The notes below the pieces were generated by a model. That model did no database searches, was not told the origin of the DNA, and was given only the letters and a program-made list of their open reading frames with translations. Position numbers and translations under genes: made by a program. Positions 37,258-49,200 of a stretch of DNA of 64,000 nucleotides are shown piece by piece. The DNA is from Siphonodentalium dalli (lineage: Eukaryota; Mollusca; Scaphopoda; Gadilida; Siphonodentaliidae), in contig CP136066.1 of the NCBI GenBank assembly GCA_032622095.1, positions 157,627,152 to 157,691,151 on the forward strand, read 5' to 3'. Numbering within the stretch: the first letter of the stretch is position 1; each line of letters begins with the position of its first letter.

Positions 37258-40200
37258 GTTATACACGAACTTAGAAGCCGTGAATGATTTGCACGAAATT
37301 AGGAAAGTTTGATTCTGACTAGAAATTCACTTCAGTCTGCAATTTCCAAATCAATTGACAATAAAATGATTCATTAGAAATGAGGGAAGTCCATTTTGCT
37401 CTATAAGACAACTAATCCTAATGGCGGTGGTGGCTGAGAAAGGGGGGTTTGTTGTTGGCTTCGTAATCATCAGTACGTCGATAGTAGTGTCACTGTCGCT
37501 AAGCCTAAGTAATGGGGTTGTTGTCGTAATGTTTTATACATAGATGCACACCAGTCTCGCGTAGTGTCATGTGACAGGGGTCATTGCAGTGTTTTCTACA
37601 TAAATGCACACGTTTTCAGGCCTGGCAATATGGCGCGAGCGATTTTATCGCTCGCGCGTCGCCCGCGCAATTTCAATTTGGCGTGGGCGATATATCGCTT
37701 GCGCAACATTCACTACCCAACATACTTTTGCAGTCGTAATTTTGATGAGTTATCCGTTTGAAAACATATAAGGCAACGCGACATCGCATCTTTGAAGCAG
37801 GAGACACATGCTATGTTAACAGTCGGCTGCCACCGGTATATCTAATTAGGTCAAACCATGCTATACACCCGTCACCAGTGACAGACTGACGATTACATGA
37901 CCTAACTGTGAACGTGCAGTTCTACCCACAAATCATACCTTACCTACAAGGTAGTTTGATGAGCGCTGTTGACAGCGATGGGTGGGGCTACGAAGGAATC
38001 CACCAATCGCGCAACAGTGCTCGCTGACATGTAAACAAATGAGGTGAATGAAGTGACGAAAACAAAGAATAAATATCGCGATATTGTGCTATTAATTACA
38101 TGAAATGAGTGATTTATACATAGCACGGATGGGTTATGAGATGATACAAACATAGAAGTGATTTAATTTATGATAGTACGGAATAATGTATGTTTTGACG
38201 CGATAGAAGTGGACGAAATTTCACAAATGTACAGAAGCCGCGAATGTACCGATGGATTATATAGATAAAAGTATGGAACAAATAAATGCATGATATAATG
38301 ATTGATTCTGGTTAGGTAACTTGGTCACTCAGGTATAAAGGAACAAACACAAACATATCATGTGCATGTATGTACAATATATGCATGGCATAATGATTGA
38401 TTCTGGTTAACTTACAATAATATCTTACCATGATGTCACCTCATACATGTATTATACAGTATAACAGCATGTAATATATGATATAAATATATTATAATGA
38501 TTGATTGATTCTGGTTAACCATTAGGTCACTTGGATCAGGCATAAAGGAACAAACTCAACAATACCATATATGCAAGACATGGTATAACATTTATAAAAG
38601 TACTTTATTAAACATTAATAAGTTATACAACATTCATTTATAATTTCACAATTAATATATGATTATAAATTAATTAAATTTAAATATTATCACTTACCAC
38701 ATAATAAGTTACGGTATATGCAATATGACATATGTCAGTTTACTTGTATTTCATATCATGTTACAACATAAATACCCCATAAAACAGAAATTGCCCCTGC
38801 AAAATATTTTAGCCCCTGCAAAGTATTTTGGCGAGGGCGAATTTTAGCCCCTGCAGATTTTTCATAAGGCCAGCACTGCGTTTTGATATTTTTTGTAAGT
38901 TCATTTTCTTCCGTTCATCAACCAAACAACCATGCAGTTCGTTCCGTCCTTCTTCTTCCAATAAAATGCAACTCCCTGCAGAAGTATTTCCCCGTTTAAT
39001 ACTGAGAAAAATATGAGACCGATGACCAATTTTATTGCAGTTTCGTCATTGTGATAAAAGAATGCCTTTATCAGAACTTCAGAAGAAAAATAGTTATGAA
39101 TTGAAGCAGACGGCAATTATTTACGGTAACATTTCAATCTCGCGCCGACTGAGACTAGTCACTGGTGTGCATTTATGTATACAGTGCATTTATGTATACA
39201 TAAATGCACACCGTGTGCATTTATGTATAAAACGTTACGACAACGACCCCATTATCGTCACTGTCACTGTCAGAATTTTCTAATTCAAAAGTCTTATGAA
39301 CTGTAGTTTCGCCACCTCAAATTTAAATGCCTCACAGTTTTTATGAACCCAACTTTAAAATATTTTGTTTAGTACAGTAATGCCCTAAATAATCAACACC
39401 TTAACCACATCAGAATTATGGGTAATTTTCAGGTGAGAGCTTTCTGATGAATGGCAACAAGCCATATTTCTGACTAAATCCTGAAAAATTTCCCATAATT
39501 CTGCTGTGGTTAAGAAGTCGATAATTTAAGGCATTACTGTATGTCGATATTATAATGGTGTTCATCTATAAATTCTGACTGATTTTCCCCAGACACTAAC
39601 GCAACGTTATTCTAACATTGTGTTTGTTTCTGTTATGTTCAGGATATCCATTAAATAAATAGTTAAAACCTAGTTTTTATTGGCAAGAAGATCATATGTA
39701 TGGTTAAAATATGTAGGTAAACAACGTTTGATTTTAGAGTTATTCCTCCTGTATCTGGGATCTTAGCCAGTGGAGATTTACCGATCCCAACAAAGTACTA
39801 TTCGACTGTTTCCTGGGGATCTTAGTGATGGAACAATTCCAAAATTGCGGTTGGTCAACTTGGTAAAGTTTCAAGTTTGTGTGTGTCTCTGAACTCTGAA
39901 ACTTTGTAAGGTTATTCTTCGAGTTTGAAGAATTGTTTTTGGGAAATTTTGTAGATTTTGGAGGAGTGTGCAATAATAAGAAGACCAGATCTGCTTCAAG
40001 CTAATATTGTCCCATATATGTCTGCCAGTCGACCTGCTTTTCAAGCACATAAACCACATAACTTTATTAGTGGGGACTGCGTGTGTAAAAATTTTTTTTA
40101 ACTCAACTTGAAGTTAACAAAGTCAAGTTTGAGCCATTGCCATGGGTTTACTTCCGCCGTGCGTGCATGCATCAACAATTTCCTTTAGCACACCCTCATC

Positions 40201-43200
40201 CCAGAGCCATTGTTTTCTTTCTTCCGAAATTCATTAAAAAACATGGCTGCCAGCAGCCATCTTAGAATTTACTCTTTGCATGACTGAATCTTGTGGCACA
40301 ACCTTCAGGCCACATCCCTGATCTGATCACCACCAAATTGTATTTCGATCTATTCTTTGGGTGATCTCTAGAGGTGAGTCATCAATTTTTGTCCGAAATT
40401 TATTTAGAATGATGGCCGCCAGCAGCTATCATGGATTTAACATTTTCGCTATCCCAATATCTTAGCTGGTTTTCGTACGAGCAGACTTGGACTATTGCAC
40501 ACCCTGCAGCACTCATGAATATTTATAACAGAAAATTTACATGAATGTTGAGGATCACCTCTACATGGGAGCTATCACATTTTTTTTTAAGTTTGTTAAA
40601 AAACATGGCTACCGGTACTAGCAGCCATCTTGGATTTTAATCTTTGCATAACTAAATCCTTGGCATACCAGGTGACTCTACATACTATATCCCTGTTATT
40701 GGAGATTTTGTTTAGGATCACCTCCAGATTAGAGCTATCAAAATTGAATGATATTCGATTAAAAATATGGGCGAATGCAGCCATCTTGGATTGTACTCTT
40801 TGCATAACTAAATCCTTCTGCACACCCTACAGTCCTCATCCCTCATCTTAACATCATCAAACTTCATATGGAACTTCGGGGTGACCACTAGATGGGAGCC
40901 ATACAATTTTTCTGAATTTTATTGAAAAACAATTTTACTCTTGGCATGACTAAATCATTAGGCACACCCAAAGAGGTCACATCCCTCATCTAATTGTCAT
41001 AAAACTTTATATGGATCTTCAGGTGAATTTCGTTTATTTACAGATGAGAAAGAATTCAGAAATTTAATTCTCTGGTTAGAAGATCAGAAGATTCGTCACT
41101 ATAAGATAGAAGAGCGGGCCGCTTTCAGAGACATCGATAATCCAAAGTGGGAAGCGACATATTCAGAGGTAAATTTTGATGTGGAAGGTTCTATCATAGG
41201 CTTACATGTATATCTATTTATGCCGAAATAAGCTTGTGTGCCAATCCGTCTATGGGCACAATTTTGTCTGAGTTTGTAGTTATAATTTTATATCTTGCCA
41301 CAGATAATTTTGCAATTATATAGATATTAAAGGTACTCAATCCGATCAGAGCGTCCCCATCTCAACAGATTCCAACAACAATAATCCGATCAGAGCGTCC
41401 TATATTACTATTTCTTTGGCTTTGGGGGTAAAAAATATTTGATTCGAGTCGAGGAACCCATCAAACAAAGCTCAGAGTTATTAGATATTGATTTTTGAAA
41501 TTTGTTATTTTCTCGAGATGAGTACTAATAATAGCCTTCAACTGCGTAATCTGCTCGAGATGTGTACACCAAAACACTATTCAAACAGACAAGGATGGAT
41601 AACTCTAAAATCAAGTGGTAATAATAATGCAATTTTGACTGTGTTCTGGGCCAGAAAGTATTCCCGATAATGAAAAATAATAGATTTCTAAAATCGATAT
41701 CTAAAAAATCTGAGCATTGATGGGTGGCTTTCTCGACTCGAATAAAATATTTTTGACCCCCGAAGCCATTGAAATAGTAATTGAGAGGAGTTTTATCGGA
41801 TTGAGTACCTTTAAATATAACATTTAGAAAATGGATTTGTCAGTAAGCGGATGCTTTTGTGGCCATTTCCAATAGAATTTTTTAGTGGATTTATCCACTT
41901 TTATTACTTAGAAATTTATTGCGACATACATAATGTTGTCCAATCTTTTATCTATTCATTTCTTAGTTTCTACATATAATTATCAAGTCTGGATATAGTG
42001 TGTCTGCTACTTGCAGAATGAGGTCCCCAGAGGGTGAATTTAGTGACTTTCCTGCTCAGCGGGCTAAAGCATCACCAAATACAACCTCTGGGAACCTCAT
42101 TCTGCTTAGGCCTAAACTGATGTGGGAGCCCTATGATCAGATTGAAATTCCCCTGTTGATGTTGTGATGTTCACCCATTAGTCACCTCGATTATGCAATT
42201 TATCTTCTGCAAATTAAGGGATTTAGAAACTGAATAGTAGAGAAAAAGTAACTAAAACAAGTTAATTTCAGACTAGATACTTACCAGAAGATGAGGTCGA
42301 AGCAGAATGAGGTCCCCAGAGGGTGAATTTGGTGATACTAACCCTCTGTGTGGGATAGCCCACTGCGCGGGATAGCATCACTAAATTCACCCTTTGGGGA
42401 CCTCATTCTGCATATGTTAGGCACACTATGTCCAAGCTTTGGTGTTTCGGGTTCCCAGCTTGACTGTTGAAAGTTAATGTATTGAGAATATACATATTAC
42501 AGAAATCTCTCATTCGATTACGTGCGTGTGAAGTCCTCTTTAAAATCAATATTTCTCACTAAATATTTACTTTCTCTTGGTGACGAAACTTTAAGATCGT
42601 GATAATTTGTATCAGCATAAAAAAGTCAAGCTGGGTACCTAAAAACTGCGATCTCCAATGCTGGGTACCCTAAAAAAAAAAAATGTTGTGACAATGACCG
42701 GTTCAGTTTGATCAATAACCCTTCCATGACTGGGGCCTCCATAAATTTTGCGAAAACAATATGTCAATGCATTCTCTTATATATTCGAGTCTTCCATAGG
42801 GAGCCTCGCATATATAAGAGAATGCATTGACCAACAATATTTACCTTAAGTTTATAAGCCAGTGCATTATCTTATATAAGCCTATGGGAGACTCGCATAT
42901 ATAAGAGAATGCACTAACACAGGGTGTTTAATGATGCACCAGCGCAGCTCCCATCACGAAAGGGTTAATTAATCTATTCTGCTGAACTGTATTTTATCTC
43001 AATATTGCTGTTTGCAGTATCTCCGAGAACTTAACTGTCCTCACTCTCCCACTAGAAGGGTGGCCGCATGTGATTGGCTGTTGGGATACGCTGTCAGACT
43101 CGAGTATGGAGACAATGGTGAGTTCACGAAGTGTACAGTAATGCCCTAATTAATCGACTCCTTAACCACAGCAGAATTATGGGTAACTTTTCAGGATTAG

Positions 43201-46200
43201 CTTTTCGGGGAGAGCTTTCCGATGAATGGCAACAAGCCATATTTCCGACTAAATCCTGAAAAGTTACCCATAATTCTGCTGTGGTTAAGGAGTCCATTAC
43301 TTAGGGCATTACTGTATACACAATGCTGACTGTAGTCCAAGTCTTCTCGTACTAAAACTAGCTAAGATTTTGGGATGGATATGCTAGTATTTAGTCCGAG
43401 TTCCAGGCCCATGCATTCCTATGACACGAGTTACGCCCAGGATCTGTGGCGGGAATCTGTGGTGTATTTTACTCGATTCACCTAACAAAGCAGTACATGA
43501 TGCTATATACATCGGAAAGAGTGACATCTTATGGTCATAATGCTGTATAATAATCTAACTTTAATGTTAAATTACACATAGAATATTCCGGTTGATTGCC
43601 ACAAACATCGTTGTTTTTTCTGTTTGTTTACTTAACTGAGAGCCGAACTCAGGTTCCGAAGAACTTCGGCATTGTCCGGTGTTTGTTTTGGCCGAGACGA
43701 ATTTCGATACAAACAAAATGGCGGCCCCCATGATATTCTAATGCTCATTGTGTTTACACTGTTTTAAACTGTGAGATGGTTGTAATTCCCGTAATTTATT
43801 TAATGTATTACATTTATATCTTCAATATTTATTTAATCTATGTATTTATTTATTTATTGTCACGTATAATTACGATTACAATGGAGAATTCATCGTGCGT
43901 GGTTGATTGAAAATCTACGGAATATTTTCACCGGAAAATGCCGAACGCAGTTCGCAAGGTCAACTGAGTTCGCATACTTTAAAAAATATGTAAACACTGC
44001 GGCAAATGTCTCTTTTCACATTAAATTACCGCTTTCAATTCACAACCGATGTGGGTTTCAGATCAAATAGCATGTCTTCTGCGGAAAATATCCGTTTTCA
44101 TAAACAGTTCATGTCACTTTCTCCTGGATATTGTGTCCCGGCAAATTATAGTCCCGTATTTCGAAGTGAAATAAACCGAGTCATCGAAGGGAATCTGAGA
44201 AATCCATCGACTCCAATATGACATTTTATTTGCATAAATCACATTTATAAATTTTCTTATCGAAGTTGCACCAAGGTAGTACAAGCCATTGGTAGTGCAT
44301 TGCATCAGTTGTTGACCCGTCCATGATTGGAGCTTCCTGAAATTTTGCCAAAACACTGTGCCAATTCATTCTCTTATATATGTGAGTCTCCCATAGCGAG
44401 CCTCGCATATATAAGAGAATACATTGGCCTAACAATATTTATCTCCTTGACCTTTTAACATTCTACAGTTTCCTCTGCCGTTGTCAGTGACGTTGTTAGA
44501 GATGGTACAACAATTTCTCAGTATTGTTTTTTACCAGCATATTTAACCATTTAACCCTTCCATGACTGGAACTTCTTGAAATCTGTGAAACCCTGTGCCA
44601 ATGCATTCTCTTATATATGCGAGGCTCCCTATATCTACATTGGCCTAACAATATTTATCTTGACCTTGTAAGCTAGTGCATTATCTTATATATGAGACTC
44701 GCATGTATAAGAGAATGCACTGACACAGGATCTTCAATTATGCACCAGCGCAGCTCCTGTTATCAAAGGGTTAAGGTGCATGTCAAATGCATCATATTTA
44801 CATCATCCTTTGGTTCATTTCAAAAGGCCTGTTTCAAATAAAACTGGTTGTCTGAATACTTTTTCCAACTCTATTTAATTAACTCACTAAGTGCCAACTT
44901 TTTGTATGTTTCCACTTTCCGTGCGCCAAGTTTCCTGGTGGGTATCATGTTTTATTGATACACTTTCCGTTGGTTGTTCCATTCCATTCCCAAAATACTT
45001 ATTTTACTGGCTATGCGACCAGTTGTAGTCATAGGAACAACCTGTCATTGGAGCTCTTTATTCACAAAGGTTGTTGAGCAGGGAATGTTAAAGACATATT
45101 ATGTACTTATTCGGGTGCGTGAAACTAGCAAGTTAGTATTCAGGCACTATGCCAACTGGAAGAATATAGCATTCTAGTATAACATCGCCAAAAATTTCAA
45201 ACAAATCAACATTACCACTCCATAGAAAACATTGTCTGAACTACGTGCAATTGTAAATATTTACTTCTAGATTCGGGACGCAACTATCTGCGGTAAGCTA
45301 ACGAAAATGATTTCACCACCGAGAGTCACTGTATTTAATTAATATATAAGAATGACGGTGTTCAACTTGGATATAATATTTGTAAATATTACTACTTTGA
45401 GCAAGATTATTCCCCATTTCTATTTGATAACCCTACCGGAGTGTTTCACATCACTTTAAGGGTAATGAGAGTTATGTATCATGAATGGCATCACGTCTTA
45501 TTCAGGTCATCTTTGTCATATAGTGACAAAATTTTAGGCGATATTTGTTGTCTAAATGTCTGTTGTAAAATAATTCTTACCTAACCTGGAAATAGTATAT
45601 CTGATATTTGCAGAATGAGATTCCCAGATGGTGAATTTAGTGATGCTCTCCCGCACGGCAGGCTAGCATCATCAAATCCACTCTCTGGGAACCTCATTCT
45701 GCTTAGGCCTCAACTGCTATGGGAGAACTAGGATCAGATTGAAGTTCCCCAGTTGAAGTTGGTGATGTTCATCCATTTGTCACCTCAATTGTACATTTTA
45801 TCTTCTGCAAATTATGGGATATAGAAACTGAACAGAAGGGAAAAAGTATCTAAAAACAATGTTAATTTGAGACTAAAGATACTTCCCAGAAGATGAGGCC
45901 TAAGCAGAATGAGGTCCCCAGAGGGTGAATTTGGTGACATTCTGGGGACCTCATTCTGCAAATGACAAACTATTTGCAGGCTTAATTCTCATCAGACTTA
46001 CAGGCGCTATTTGGCTTTGATTTCTAATTTTATTGGTTTTCAACTGATGACTCCAAGTTATGGAATCTTTATGAAATGCAATTTGAAACAAGCCATCGGG
46101 CATATCATGCTACTGTGGTGGTGCTCTTGTTCTAAGTATTTCTCAAATCAATGCAAGAATTGTTAAAAGAAAGTCAGTAGTGTCATGGAATAAATTGTAA

Positions 46201-49200
46201 ATTAAAGAAAACTATATCTGTTACATGTATGTGAGTTCCGTTTGAGCTTTTATTACCATTGATAGTAACTATCTTGTCAATGCATTTGTCAGCTTTTCTA
46301 TATTCAAGCCACATGTCGGTTTGCACTCCAAAATACACCTTATAATATACTTTTGAAGTTTTCCCCATATCAAAATAGGTCGCTACATACCAGAACTACC
46401 TTTATATGAGCATTTATATGTCCCAGAGAGATATAAATAATGCAACATAATAGTTTTGGGCAATAGTTCGGTATACCGTTACCATTACCATCATTTTTTT
46501 CCATAATCAGTAAACCTTGAAGACAGTATTATCGTGGTTACATTCCAATATCCAACTTAACAGCACGTGCAGGGTTTATTTCAAAACTCTTGGATGTATA
46601 GCTGAATGATGCTTCCATAACTCGCAATTATTATCTGTATTTGAGATCAGCATACCTTGTCATCAATCCATGCATGATGCATGCAGACAAATGATGCATT
46701 GCCACTGTTTGTTAATCCATAATTGTATAAAACGGAGCGTTGGTGTGTGTGTTTCCTTATTTATTGTATGCTGTGTATCCATACAATTGCCTCCAAAAAC
46801 AGTTGACTTGTGTATAAAATGATCACTACTCAACAGGTTTTAAGGGATTAATTGAAATAATCGGTAATACAGTATACCGCGGTATGGTTTTAGGATTACC
46901 GCAGTATTTTTGTGCTTTAATACCGCCCAGCACTACAACATAAAGAGTCATAAAAAATACAACATCAAACACAATGATTGGGTCCCAATAAAATATTGTG
47001 ACATTTATATTCTGGAATTGGAAAGGGAATAACGGGTAACTCCTGGAAAAGTTATACAATGTATTGCAATATCTTAACATGAAACAATTTAAAAACTTCA
47101 CGCACTGCTTTCTCTTTGTTTTAATTGTTAAAATTATGTAGAACCATAAACAATTCAGAACGAAGACAGCTGTAGATGTTCTTTCCATGGTCTATGCGAC
47201 CGCTTATTAAAAAATTAAAACAGATACAAACAAAAGTATCTCAAATTTATCGAAAAAAAATAAACAAAAGACATATTTTCAGCGCTATGGAATCTTCTGC
47301 ATATGTATGTTTTGAGATACTCTTACCAAATTTTACATATTTTTGCAGTTCGAACGAGCCATGTCCGTTTAACCAATTATGAATTGGTATGTATGTTTAT
47401 TTGCAGTTGAAAAATACAAGGGCGTTGTGGCGAATGATGCAGCAAAGCCTGTTATTGTTACAAGTGCCCAGTCAACAAATCCATTAGATGCTTTAGATTG
47501 TAAGTATAACCACTAGAAAGGCAATTCAAATAAAATGTCTGTGTTCTCAGGCAATTAGATCTCAATTTTGAGATGAGGGAGGGAGGCTAATAATTTTTAT
47601 TTTTTTTAATCTGGAAAATATACTCCAGAAACAAAGCAAAAATAATTTTCGTTGCTCGAATTATTGAAAAAAATGTTTGACAAGCCTTTATAAAAGAATA
47701 TTTCAGTGACAAGGGACGTTCCTGAGAACAAATAATTTTTTGCTATTTGGCCTAACCTCTCAAGCAGGATGGTCTTCTTGCACCCATGAGAGTACAGTAA
47801 TGCCCTAAATAATTGACTCCTTAACCACAGCAGAATTATGGGTAATTTTTATGGATTTATTCGGAAATATGGCTTGTTGCCATTAATTGGAAAGCTCTCA
47901 GTGAAAGCTTTCCGAAGAATGGAAACAAGCCATATTTCTGACTAAATCCTGAAAAATTACCCATAATTCTGCTGTGGTTAAGGATTCAATTATTTAGGGC
48001 ATTACTGTACCCCTTTGTAATGTCTCTCTACTACTGATCACTTTGGATACACTTCTCATTCTTACATTTACACCAGAACTTATGGCTCATCAGTAATCTG
48101 TTTAGTAGGATACATGTACTATGATTTAATACAGGTACATTTAAATGCTTAATAAATTGCACGGTATAATATATTATCTAATATTAACTACCTAGCACCA
48201 TGTTGGATATTAAATTTCTCCCAGGTAATTAATTCAATGTTTATTGCAATATCTGCTTACAAAAAGCATACAATCTCGAGCCGGGACCACCCCCTAATGT
48301 GAACTAGATTATTAGGGAACAAGTGTAAACAGAGAAATATATTCCCTGTGTTGTTTCTTAAATGTTTATAAAGTTCCCCATCAGAATAGGTCATAACATC
48401 AAAATGTTCTTAAGTTTTGTACTCAAGCCTTCAAATAGTGTGTCTGTCATTTGCAGAATGAGGTCCCCAGAGGGTGAATTTGGTGATGCTAGCCCGCTAT
48501 GTGGGGTAGCATTACTAAATTCACCCTCTGGGGACCTCATTCTGCAAATGACAGACACACTATTTCAAGGCTTGTTTGTACTGGTGGAATATGATCTCTG
48601 TGGGCGTAGCTAGAGTAGAGATTCATGGTATGATCTAATCTACTGACAGATGAACCAATTATCTATCTGCAATATATTAATAAAACAAATTTAAATTATG
48701 TATTTGTAGTTAACGACCCTGATTTTAAAGCTTGAGTTACATCGCACACGAACCAATTATATATCTGCAATATAATAAAAAAAATTCAATGATGTATTTG
48801 TAGTTAACGATTCTGATTTTAAAGCTGGAATTACATCGCACACGAACCAATTATATATCTGCAATATAATAAAAAAAATTCAATGATGTATTTGTAGTTA
48901 ACGATCCTGATTTTAAAGCTGGAGTTACATCGCACACGAACCAATTATATATCTGCAATATAATAAAAACATTTCAATGATGTATTTGTAGTTAACGATT
49001 CTGATTTTAAAGCTTGAGTTACATCGCACACGAACCAATTATATATCTGCAATATAATAAAAAAATTTCAATGATGTATTTGTAGTTAACGATCCTGATT
49101 TTAAAGCTGGAGTTACATCGCACACGAACCAATTATATATCTGCAATATAATAAAAACATTTCAATGATGTATTTGTAGTTAACGATCCTGACTTTAAGG

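Larger units (their letters stand above)
37258..41043 (+). other. RTRAF intron 1: repeats
   Basis: Contains an inverted pair at about 37487-37560 and 39180-39275 (tataaaacgttacgacaacg-like). Inside lies a possible hAT-type element at about 37618-38878 (ends caggcctggc / gccagcactg; flanks cgtttt on both sides). There is a GC-rich cgcgagcgattttatcgctc palindrome near 37635, a diverged gattgattctggttaac repeat at 38280-38560 and a 35-bp LINE tail at 38950-38984. MITE A lies at 39375-39539 and repeat D (minus) at 40099-41020. No coding exon seen. Confidence 0.55.
43118..47406 (+). other. RTRAF intron 3: repeats
   Basis: MITE A at 43136-43314, 18 nt after the donor. MITE B copies at 44311-44450 (right end lost) and 44551-44774 (TTAA both sides), separated by a fragment of the repeat also seen at 56690-56870. 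A 3' fragment of the Helitron-like family lies near 45430-45470 (gtttcacatcactttaa). MITE C at 45588-45983. hAT-type MITE at 46451-46935. 43320-44310 and 46944-47400 hold nothing recognised. Confidence 0.65.
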
